The notes under the pieces: model-generated
Database searches by the model: none
What the model was told of the DNA's origin: nothing
Seen by the model: the letters and a program-made list of their open reading frames with translations, nothing else
Part shown: piece after piece, positions 1 to 8,642 of the stretch
Layout: every line of letters begins with the position of its first letter
How positions within the stretch are numbered: the first letter of the stretch is position 1
Source: Hortaea werneckii
Lineage: Eukaryota > Ascomycota > Dothideomycetes > Mycosphaerellales > Teratosphaeriaceae
Length of the DNA: 64,000 nt
Direction of reading: 5' to 3'
NCBI GenBank assembly: GCA_037044905.1
Contig: JBAOKB010000037.1
Span: 186,001-250,000, forward strand
Program-made: the position numbers and the translations under genes

Positions 1-551
1 AACTGGGCTTGAATCGGGCTTAGTATGCTTCATTTCCCCCACATTCGCGATGTTTGCGCGTATTTTCGCGTACCTGTTAAACAGCTCTTACCCACGCCTC
101 CAGACCCGATGACCGCTATGTGGTATTCTCTGCGTGTCGCGTTAGCCTGAATTCGCCGCTCCTTCAAGCTCTTTAACAGTCATACCTCTGGTACCCAGCC
201 CGCGACATGACACATCAGTGCACACTCGCGCGACCTCAACGCGCATCAAACGAATGTGCGCACTATAGCAGACTGGCTTCCGTTCTCTGACTCCTTTTTC
301 CCTCGACGGAAAAGCCTCGCCCCCTCGTCGTGAATGTGAGCTGGTATCAAGCTTCAGACTCTTAGCCCGAAGTAGGCGTTCGTAGTCGGTCGTGTTTGTT
401 GACAGTATTCCTAAGTCGCAGAGAAAACAGTAACAGGATCTAACCGTCCTTGGAGATGAGGTTGCGGTGGTGCACAAGAAGGGCAGAAGCGCTGGCAGCA
501 CAATGTGACACCTCGGAGCTATGGAAGTGATAGGTTCAAAACGAATCTGGG

Positions 552-552
<1 letters not shown>

Positions 553-597
<45 letters not shown>
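553..597. repeat. poly(G) tract, 45 nt
   Basis: This is an uninterrupted run of 45 G. It produces artificial poly-Gly frames on the plus strand and a poly-Pro frame on the minus strand. It is one of six G or C runs of at least 30 nt in this window, all between genes. Confidence 0.95.
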
Positions 598-600
<3 letters not shown>

Positions 601-1622
601 GCAAGGCAAGGAAAGTCGGATGGTGAGATTTCGCATGCAGGAAACGACCGTCGGTACCAACCAGCGTTCAACAACCAGGAAGGGAATTAAAGACACAGAT
701 ATCCTATCCGTGGCTCGACAGAGTATCACGTCCGAGCCCCATGGTGGCCGCGGTGCTAGCGATATTGGTTTAGGTTCGCGGGTGTAAACGATGAAATCTT
801 TCCCAGGTCAGCACTGCACGTCGGCTGGGCGGAAGAGCAGCCGAAGGCCCTTGACTCGAAGGGGGCACGTCTACCGCTACCTAGTCCTGTACGCCGGCAC
901 TGTCTTGCAGCCCAATGGCAATTTTCTCTGTCCCTCTGCACACATTCATTCGCTGCTGGGTCTGCTTTTCTATCCCAGTCGATCCCTCGAAACTACTGCA
1001 CCACCGTCGACACTGGTTCTGAACTGAGTAGGCTTATTGCGCACCGGGCGCCTCCTTTCGCTGTTCCCACGTACTGGGTCGACAGCGCCACGACAAGCCA
1101 CGCGAAACTATGATGAGAGAGATGTGGAGCCCGGGTGACATCCGGACAGTGCCCCTGGCGCGGAAACGCCCAATGACGTTGTTCTAGCGAGTTTCCAGAA
1201 TGACTTTAACGGAATGCCTCCAATAATGCAAGAAGCAAAAGGTGCGAGTCGCCCGCCGATCACCCAGGCACACAGATGATCATCAGGTACGCGCGTGTAG
1301 CAGCGAGATTGCCGGGCTCGCCGGATCAGCTCCATGAGACAGACGAGAGACGTCAACGTTTCTCAACTGCCGGCAATCTTCAGACGCTGGTGGACGCGAC
1401 GTCAGTGGCAGCGCGCACCTCTCGGAGTTTTCCGAGAGACGAGACAACGTCTGGGATTCGTCAGTGGCTGCCAGGTCGTGGTTTCTTGGCCTGACGGATC
1501 ATGACCAGACAGTCAATTCTGTCTTTTCTGTTGAGGACCTGAAGGATGCCTTGGATCCCGACAAAGCTGGTCTCGCAAGACCTACTACTGCCAAGCCATC
1601 CGACGACTGCTCGTAAAGACTC

Positions 1623-1660
1623 GTATTTGCAAGCTTTCAATGTATTTGCAAGCTTTCAAT
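1623..1660. repeat. perfect 19-bp tandem duplication
   Basis: Two adjacent identical copies of GTATTTGCAAGCTTTCAAT lie in gene-free DNA. The identity suggests a recent slippage event. I can assign no function. Confidence 0.85.
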
Positions 1661-2250
1661 GACGGCAAATGTGGCGTACGCCTATCCGTGAAGCCTATCC
1701 CGGCCACCTTAGGAACCACGTCAACCAAAGCAATGATGTGGCCCATCTACAATGCCAAGCGCGATTACGATGGCTGAGACCCGTGAGATGAAGGGAAAGT
1801 AGATCGCTGTCCTGGAAATCCCAGTTTATTTCTCTGCTCTACACCAGCCAGCGCCTATCAACTGATGCCTTGCGACTCTGAGCCGACAAGGCAATAGTGA
1901 TTGAACGCGACTCAGTCTCTAAGGACATTGCAGGGCCGCAAAACTCACTATTGTACACATGCCCGCCATCAACCCCCCAAACGCCTTCCCTAGGATCCCG
2001 TGAAATATGCCAGTGGTGCTTCCAGCTCCGGAGAAACATGGGAAGATGAACATGACAAGGCCAGCAGAAGCCTGACCACCTCCGTACGGAGGATTTAGAT
2101 GCAAGTCTCCTCAGATCATGAATCGCTCAAAAGAATGTCGTGAGTTGGTCGTAATAATGCTCAAACAAAGGAAGAACCAAGACATTGCCTCTGATCGCCT
2201 GTACACCAACATCACCCCTGCGAGAGGAGGACCCTTTCTTGGTGAGACGG

Positions 2251-5200
2251 TTACAAGTACCACAGATCATTCTCCCGATTCTTATGGACTTTGTGAAGGA
2301 CAGGGCGGGTAATAGACCTTCCAGCTTGCGTATTCTCCGTCACGTACTCCATATGCGCAATCGCCCAACCGATCACGCGACGAGCGAGGTACGTCGGGAT
2401 AGGGACGTTGGATTCATGGAGACCGATGTGGTTATCGCAGAAGATCCTCGCGAGGCGGTCACGTCCCTCTTTCTCCTGGTATGGGAAGCAGGTGTTGTCT
2501 CCGGCTCGCTTGCGCAGGTTGGCAGCCACCGCTTCTAGGGACTGGTGCTTGTGCTCGGACAAGACGCCATTGGTCTTAGCAGTTTGAGCAGGGGCGCTGA
2601 AGACGGCGGCATCGTTGGTCTTAGAAGTGCGGGTGGGTTTGTCGAAGGAGGGGGCAACATTATTCTCGCTGGCTCCGAACGAAGTCTTCTGAGCCCGGGT
2701 GCCACCAATAGGCGTGCCGTTGGTCGTCGCCGTCGTTGTCGTTTCTGCAGAGTCCCGCCACTGGTCCACCGTCAACCTCGGATGCATCTTGAGCTTCGTG
2801 AAAGAGGCGCTATCCTTCCTCGCAGTGTGGTTGTAAGTGCATACCTCATCCGATTTGAGACTGAGAAGACCTTTCCCGCTGAGGAAGAAGAGGCCCTTCG
2901 GGTTACGCGGTGTGGAAGCTCGGTTTTCCGCCTGGATACGGCTCATGGTCTTCGCAAGATCTTGCTCAACGTGCTTTAAGATGCCCAGCGATTTGTCGGT
3001 GGAGACTTCAATGACGTGCAGTTGGAGAGAGTCAGTCGCCCAGCTGCAGGCATTCAAGCTCCGCGTAAGAAGTGCGCATTCGGTTTGAATGTCGTACGCG
3101 GCAACGGTACCGCAGAACTGGTCATTATCGTCGAGGGTGCTCTCCGACCCCGCGAACTTGTCTGAGGTAGGCGAGTTTCCTGTGCTGCCAGACTCAGTAG
3201 CTCCATATGGCAATGGCAGGCCAGAGCGGAAGACCACGATGCTCTTTGGTGCGGTGTTGTCGTCGTAGCCATGCTTCTCGATATGCTCAAAGAAGAGCTT
3301 CTCGAGCTTGGGTGCAGTTGCATCGTCCGGGCGAAACATGTGGACGCTGGTGCGGTACTGAGTAGCATGCTTCATCTGCCGCGAAGCAAAGGCAATCAGG
3401 TAAGAAGGCTTCTCGCCTCTGCAACTGCTAAGGTGGCTGACATGGATACCCACAGCGAGCTCCTCGTGCGGAGATCTGCCTATGGCTGCTGGTGTACGGG
3501 CGAAGATCTTACGGAAAATCCTGCTCACATATCTGGCTAGCCCGCCGGACTTATCATTCATGACCTCCCGATGCAGACTGTCGATGTGGATACCAATCGA
3601 CTGTACGCCAATCTTCTCGCTGTTGCAGACCGACTTCATAGTCTGAAAAATCTTGGCGCGATTAGGTACCTCCTCGATCGAGAACAGCACCACAACGTTG
3701 CTGGAGTCTTTTCCAGAGGCGGAAATGGCGCTGGAAAGCTGAGCGCACCATTCAGATGTGCAGGCTCCATCCTTTGCATACAGCAGACGAATAACTTTGT
3801 CGTGGACAGTAGCAAGCGGACGTACTGGCTCCCCAGCTGGCAACCGCGATTGCTTTGCCTGGCTCCTCACAGCACCTTGAAACTCGCCCCAGCTGGGTGA
3901 TTTGACGGGGAGTGTAATACCCACTTCTGCAAAGATGATGTGTGTCTCCTTCATACGGCTCGATTCGTAATTCCTGCACTTCGGGTAGTGAAACGCCGCC
4001 TCACTATGCAATAGCTGCGCGCCATTTTCGTTCAGCGACTGCTCAGAGGAATTCGTGTCTTTCCCCTTTTTGAATTTTGCGACACGAGGGTCTTTGAGGT
4101 CATGAGTAGTATGCGACAATTCTTGCTTGGGAAGGTAGCGCAGCCGCAGCGCAGCGACTTCCCTCTGGAAAGTCTTGTCGCCGCTTTGGTGGAATGGCTG
4201 GTCCGGCAGAATCGAGCAGAGCTCGGGTGGCACATAGTATGGCCGTTTCTGCGATCCGAGATTGACGCACGGTAGGTGAGTGTAGTTCAACACCGTGCCG
4301 TCCCCAGCGTAGAAGTCAGAAACGCGGATTTCAACACCAGGAACTGAGCTGGGAATCTTTTGGTGATCTGGCGTCTTGCCGGAGAAGCCATGAATAGTCT
4401 TCACCCAGCCGTGCTTCGGGCTCAAGATTTTGACCTTTGTTCCCTTCAGTGCATCCGACATGAGCTTAGTGCTGGTGGCATCAAGCGAGGACGCAGCCTT
4501 GCTGAAGTGCGTCTCCATGAAGCTCGCAAGCGAAGTTGCTGGCAGGAAGAGCTGATGGCACTCCTTCTCGCGGAGGGTCACGCCACTGTGCTCATCGCCG
4601 AGAGGGGTTGCACACTCCACATTAGCAAGGTGTAGCGATTTAGCAACACCCGTCCGAAACTCTACGCCGCGGACCACAGCATCTGCCGAGGGCGAGAAGA
4701 ACTTGTTCCCGCGCACGACGAGCTTCTGCTGCGGGCTAGTGACGAACTCGTGCTTGAGCAAAGCATGAAGACAGTTCCGCGCTTTGTCCGCCACAGCGCC
4801 AATCTGAGCCTGTGAGACCTCAATAAGGCTCCGCAGCCCACCGAACGACTTCTCCCGGATGCCGACACTGAACCAAAACCAATGGTACTCCTTGTCCTTA
4901 GGCTGAGGCTCGTCTCCCGTCCCGTCGATCTTGACCTCCCCCTTCTCCAGCTCAATCCTCTCAACACAAATCCACCGCATCCTCCCCGACCCCTTCTCAT
5001 CCCTGCCCCAGCAGACCCGCTCCCAGACTCTCGTCCCGTCCGGACGACCGGGACCATCATAGACCGTAACCAGAGCGCGATACTTCCTCTCACCTTCAAG
5101 CCGCATATCATGAGACGAGACGAAAGTCCTCCCATCCACATCCACCACCACTCCATCCTTCGCAAAGTCCCCCTCCATGTACATCTCCCGCTTGAACTTC

Positions 5201-5424
5201 TCCAGAACCGCCTTCAACACCGGTCTCACCTCCCTGTCCCCCAGCAGCGGCAGGACCTGTCCATCCTCTTCTTCATCGGGATCGAGAGGGGTAGCGCGCG
5301 CAGTGTACAGGAAGAGTTGGTCCGCTGGGAAGGACGTCGGGCGGAAATCGATGATCGGCATGGCGATTGTAGTAGGATGATCGGGATGGATAATGCCCTC
5401 GATCGGGGAGGGTTCGGTCGCCAT
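2251..5424 (-). CDS. Argonaute (QDE-2-like) with degenerate PIWI active site
   Basis: A 1057-residue intronless Argonaute, of usual length for fungal Argonautes, which bind small RNAs in silencing. An N-terminal/linker region comes first, with the linker-1 motif KFFSPSADAVVRG near 241-253. A PAZ domain follows at about 325-425, recognised by LPCVNLG (384-390) and YYVPPELCSILPDQ (396-409). MID and PIWI occupy about 575-1030. The C-terminal motif VPIPTYLARR (1007-1016) matches the family's final YYA..A.RGR-type segment. By hand alignment the slicer residues are changed: GIHVSH (659-664) stands where GxDVxH is expected, FRSG (732-735) replaces RDG, and FFLSGK (846-851) replaces the DFYLxSH segment. 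The MID pocket also reads F593 and I610 where Y and Q are usual, while K597 is kept. A low-complexity insert lies at about 890-965. The start ATG has A at -3 and G at +4. Family assignment is secure; loss of cleavage is inferred. It could be a second, diverged paralogue of the active Argonaute. Confidence 0.9.
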   Translation of the reverse strand: MATEPSPIEGIIHPDHPTTIAMPIIDFRPTSFPADQLFLYTARATPLDPDEEEDGQVLPLLGDREVRPVLKAVLEKFKREMYMEGDFAKDGVVVDVDGRTFVSSHDMRLEGERKYRALVTVYDGPGRPDGTRVWERVCWGRDEKGSGRMRWICVERIELEKGEVKIDGTGDEPQPKDKEYHWFWFSVGIREKSFGGLRSLIEVSQAQIGAVADKARNCLHALLKHEFVTSPQQKLVVRGNKFFSPSADAVVRGVEFRTGVAKSLHLANVECATPLGDEHSGVTLREKECHQLFLPATSLASFMETHFSKAASSLDATSTKLMSDALKGTKVKILSPKHGWVKTIHGFSGKTPDHQKIPSSVPGVEIRVSDFYAGDGTVLNYTHLPCVNLGSQKRPYYVPPELCSILPDQPFHQSGDKTFQREVAALRLRYLPKQELSHTTHDLKDPRVAKFKKGKDTNSSEQSLNENGAQLLHSEAAFHYPKCRNYESSRMKETHIIFAEVGITLPVKSPSWGEFQGAVRSQAKQSRLPAGEPVRPLATVHDKVIRLLYAKDGACTSEWCAQLSSAISASGKDSSNVVVLFSIEEVPNRAKIFQTMKSVCNSEKIGVQSIGIHIDSLHREVMNDKSGGLARYVSRIFRKIFARTPAAIGRSPHEELAVGIHVSHLSSCRGEKPSYLIAFASRQMKHATQYRTSVHMFRPDDATAPKLEKLFFEHIEKHGYDDNTAPKSIVVFRSGLPLPYGATESGSTGNSPTSDKFAGSESTLDDNDQFCGTVAAYDIQTECALLTRSLNACSWATDSLQLHVIEVSTDKSLGILKHVEQDLAKTMSRIQAENRASTPRNPKGLFFLSGKGLLSLKSDEVCTYNHTARKDSASFTKLKMHPRLTVDQWRDSAETTTTATTNGTPIGGTRAQKTSFGASENNVAPSFDKPTRTSKTNDAAVFSAPAQTAKTNGVLSEHKHQSLEAVAANLRKRAGDNTCFPYQEKEGRDRLARIFCDNHIGLHESNVPIPTYLARRVIGWAIAHMEYVTENTQAGRSITRPVLHKVHKNRENDLWYL

Positions 5425-6213
5425 AGTTCGGTTTTGTCGTCTTTTCCCGCTCTCTTGGTGGTTAGGGAGGGGTAAAAAAAAAAAAGAGGTGAAGGTAGAG
5501 GGTTGTTTGGTGATCTCAAACAGCTGAGGGACTGGTGATCAAGTGGAAGTGGGCTCTTTGCACTTCCCAGAGGACCGGGCTGGGTTTGCGATGAGGAGGG
5601 AAAGAATAGCAGGCTGGGATCGGGCGGGTATTTATGGGGACAGCAGCTTTGCTTCCTGGACAAGGAGTTGAAAGAAGGTCTCTCGATGGGGCAAGGTTTG
5701 TCCCACGGCTGAAAGGAGGGTTCGTGCAAATGTGTTCAGAAGGTGGGTGGCGTTGCTCTCATGGACAAGGCCCTTCTGAAGATAGTTTGCTTCTAGAAAG
5801 AACTCTTTTGGCTGCGTTAAAGCACGGCGTTGTTCGGCGAGCAAGCAAGGAAGAAAGCCAGTTCACCTTCCGGTAGCAATCTAAGAAGTATCGTTAGTCA
5901 GATCTTGTAGGTGGCGCTTTGTATTTCTCGTTGAGATTCACCCTCAGCTGTTGCAAGACAGCGGAGCGGAGACAAGCGGCCGTCAAAGCGCTGACCAAAC
6001 CTGCTCGAGGCTGGATAGCAGGATGTTTATCTTGAGCAAGATACGCATAGAACAGACACGAGGAGCACTCAGACCGAGCCCTCCTCCAAACTCTCAATCA
6101 AGAGGAATGAAATAGAGTACATCCAAAACTACATGTTTACCACCCTCACCCAAAAACGAAAAAAAAAAAAAAAAAAAAAAAAAGGATCTATCCAACTCAA
6201 CCCCCCACCCCAA
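5425..6213. other. intergenic: Argonaute promoter and GT90 3' region
   Basis: This lies between two minus-strand genes. It should hold the Argonaute promoter and the 3' end of the GT90 gene. An A run of 25 nt lies at 6159-6183. I see no further gene. Confidence 0.6.
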
Positions 6214-8133
6214 TCACCCACTCTCCCTCCACCCCATCCCCTCCCTCTCATCATCACAAACCCTTGCATACTCCAACAACAGCCTAAAAACATAAACCTG
6301 CATATCCTCCCTCCTAAGCACCCTCTCCGCCCACTCCTTCCCCCTCAGGGCAATCCTCTTCGCCACCTCATCCCTACCCCCCACCCCTGCCTGCCCATCG
6401 CGACTCACATACCCCACAAAGAACTCCATAATCCCGTACAGGTCGACGAACGTATTATCCATAGGCACGAAATGCACCCAGGGCACGAGGCGGGAATCGT
6501 GCCATTCGTCGTAGATGGTGGCTTTGATGGGGAGGGAAGTCGAGCCGAGGAAACCCCGGTAGCGGCCCGAGAAGGAGTTCCCGTCGATGTCTGGGAGGTA
6601 TTTATGTGCGTATTGCTCTTTCATGGGCATCACGGGGGCGGGGAGGAAGTAGGGGTCGGTGTAAGGGCAGAAATTCGTGTCCGTGCCGGGGAAGCAGAGG
6701 AGGTTGACGACGGCGGTGTCGGACCAGGAGGCGAGCCAGGAGGCGAAGGGGGAAGGGTCCGTGGAGGAGGGGTGGATGTGGGTGGCGGCGAGGTCGTAGG
6801 AGTTGTTGGTGGGGAGCACGAAGCTCTGCGGGAGGTGTTGGGAGGTTTCCGCCAGGCGGACCGAGGTGCTGTTCGTCATGCTGACGAAGCGGTGGCGTTG
6901 GAAGCGGCGCCAGTTTTCGGCGCGGTTGCGGCCGCCGGAGGCAGCGCCGCGCCAGATGAGAGAGTCGGTTTTCTCTTCCCAGGGCTGGCCGTGCGTCTTG
7001 CCGCCCGAGTAGAAGGGGTTCGTGGTGTAGTACATGGCGGGCGGGAGCAGGATTTCGTTGTTCATGGGGAGTTTGCTACCGCCGAAGAGCGGGAAGAGCT
7101 TCTTGGTGTTGGAGATGGAGATGGGCTCGATGAAAGTCCCGTGTAGGCCTTGAAGATGCGGGTTGTCGCAGGAGGATTTGGCGAGGGTCCAGTTCTGTAC
7201 GTAACCGTGGTAGGAGCCCCTTGGATATTCAGATCCAGAGATAGGGGGCGGGGTGGAGAAGTCCGTCTCGATGTAGGCGCTTCTTGCAGGACTGTCGGCG
7301 TGACAGCCTACGACGGCTAAGGGCCAATAAGGTCCTGCTCCATTGAATCCCGGGTCAAACTTTGGCGGGGGATGCTCGTCCAGGTCCTTGCGCGTTTCAA
7401 ATTGGGTCTTCAGCTTTGCCTCTGGCACCACTTGCCTCGATCTTGACTCCTTCGCCATGAGACTGTCGATTTCTTCCCAGGGGACTACCATGCGACTCTC
7501 GTCCATGACGTTGATTGGTAAATCGACATCGGGGAGCCATGGAGCCACGCTTCGAACCATATCTTCCCATAGATCGAGCCATTCCCGGCCTTTGATATCA
7601 GTCCTCTGTGTCGTGTTGCCATTCCGGACGCTGATCCGATGAATGAAATCGTTGGCCTGCTCCCGGATGGCCTTGGCAGGTACACCCCAGAATGGCGCCA
7701 GGTCATGATAAATCTGATCCCAGAAGTCCTCCACCATCACCGTCGAGTGATTCTGTGCAAATGCGAACCATTGGTCAAAGTGCGGCGGAGGCTGCCTGCC
7801 TCGTCGCTCTCGGTACGCGGCCGCAGCATCGTGCACCGTGTGTGTCTCTTTTGCCAGCAGCTCTTCAAACTCTCTTTCAGCGCGGGCGATCAAGGTGTCG
7901 ATGGGGTGGTTCGGCTTCGGGGGGAAGTCGGCTTTCTTCCCGGCGCCAGCAGCAGCAGCCTGTGTCTGTGTGTGTGGTGCATCCGGGTTTAACTTGGGAT
8001 GTGAGTGCAGCGCGCGCACTGGGATGGCGTCTAGGGAAGGTAGGATAAACCAGAAGGCCGCTAGGAGAATGATGGCCGAGACAGAGTATTGCGCAAAACG
8101 GCTGTTTACCGCGGGCGCGGATAGGTGGGCCAT
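6214..8133 (-). CDS. GT90 (CAP10/DUF821-type) glycosyltransferase, type II membrane
   Basis: This encodes 639 residues from the ATG at 8133. The frame is open 12 codons upstream, but only to a GTG. One membrane segment (about residues 17-34, SAIILLAAFWFILP) near the N-terminus indicates a type II Golgi or ER enzyme with a lumenal catalytic domain. The GT90 signatures are present: SLIWRGAASGG (about 391-401), HKYLPDIDGNSFSGRYRGFL (about 510-529), then EWHDSRLVPWVHFVPM and DLYGIMEF. The family includes Cryptococcus CAP10 xylosyltransferase and animal Rumi/KDELC enzymes. The sugar and acceptor cannot be read from sequence. It is divergent to the arginyl-tRNA synthetase gene, about 510 bp away. 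No intron is needed. Confidence 0.9.
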   Translation of the reverse strand: MAHLSAPAVNSRFAQYSVSAIILLAAFWFILPSLDAIPVRALHSHPKLNPDAPHTQTQAAAAGAGKKADFPPKPNHPIDTLIARAEREFEELLAKETHTVHDAAAAYRERRGRQPPPHFDQWFAFAQNHSTVMVEDFWDQIYHDLAPFWGVPAKAIREQANDFIHRISVRNGNTTQRTDIKGREWLDLWEDMVRSVAPWLPDVDLPINVMDESRMVVPWEEIDSLMAKESRSRQVVPEAKLKTQFETRKDLDEHPPPKFDPGFNGAGPYWPLAVVGCHADSPARSAYIETDFSTPPPISGSEYPRGSYHGYVQNWTLAKSSCDNPHLQGLHGTFIEPISISNTKKLFPLFGGSKLPMNNEILLPPAMYYTTNPFYSGGKTHGQPWEEKTDSLIWRGAASGGRNRAENWRRFQRHRFVSMTNSTSVRLAETSQHLPQSFVLPTNNSYDLAATHIHPSSTDPSPFASWLASWSDTAVVNLLCFPGTDTNFCPYTDPYFLPAPVMPMKEQYAHKYLPDIDGNSFSGRYRGFLGSTSLPIKATIYDEWHDSRLVPWVHFVPMDNTFVDLYGIMEFFVGYVSRDGQAGVGGRDEVAKRIALRGKEWAERVLRREDMQVYVFRLLLEYARVCDDEREGMGWRESG

Positions 8134-8642
8134 GCCTTGGACTTGGCAAGCTTGAGGTGAATGATCCACCTCACGTGTGGTGTAGTCGATACATACTGTA
8201 GGTGTGTAGTTGTTGGACGTCTCGCGGATGGAGTTAGCGGCCAGCCAGGACTGCGAAGCTATGGCATCACCCAGCTACTGTATCCTGTGCCCGCCGATCG
8301 AGGCCCATCCATTCCAATCTACCCGTCGGACCCCCGTCCACGCGTCGGGCGACGGGCGGCAGTCCGGCATGCCGATTCATCATCCCGGATCGCTCGCACG
8401 CACCCAATTATAATCCCGCAGTGATCGACGGACGGACGGAACGGGTCGTCGTGAGAGACGCCTCATGGCCTTGCCCATGGGCTTTATGCCTGAGGCCTCA
8501 TTGTGGCTGTCCATAGCGCCACACCCGACGGGCTCGTCTGCTCTGAGACTGGGCGTCTTCGCCCGCCAGGAAGCATCGCGCGTTTTGGCGAACCGTCACA
8601 TCAGGACCTGGCGAGAAGACCCCGGGAGGCTGGCACCACTTG
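8134..8642. promoter_or_regulatory. shared divergent promoter region GT90 / ArgRS
   Basis: This 509-bp segment lies between two divergent start codons and must hold both promoters. I did not identify individual elements with confidence. Confidence 0.5.

Larger units (their letters stand above)
1..2250. other. gene-free left flank
   Basis: I see no supportable gene in this stretch. The open frames are short, overlap on both strands, and several exist only because a G run reads as poly-Gly or poly-Pro. The Argonaute gene ends at the right border on the minus strand. The only clear structures are a long G run (553-597) and a perfect 19-bp tandem duplication (1623-1660). Confidence 0.6.

Noticed and set aside
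142..729. Minus-strand frame with a long proline run
   Set aside because: The proline run is the reverse of the 45-nt G tract. There is no other coding signal.
6133..7146. Long plus-strand frame opposite the GT90 gene
   Set aside because: It is the antisense shadow of a clear GT90 coding region. Its composition is forced by GC-rich codons on the other strand.
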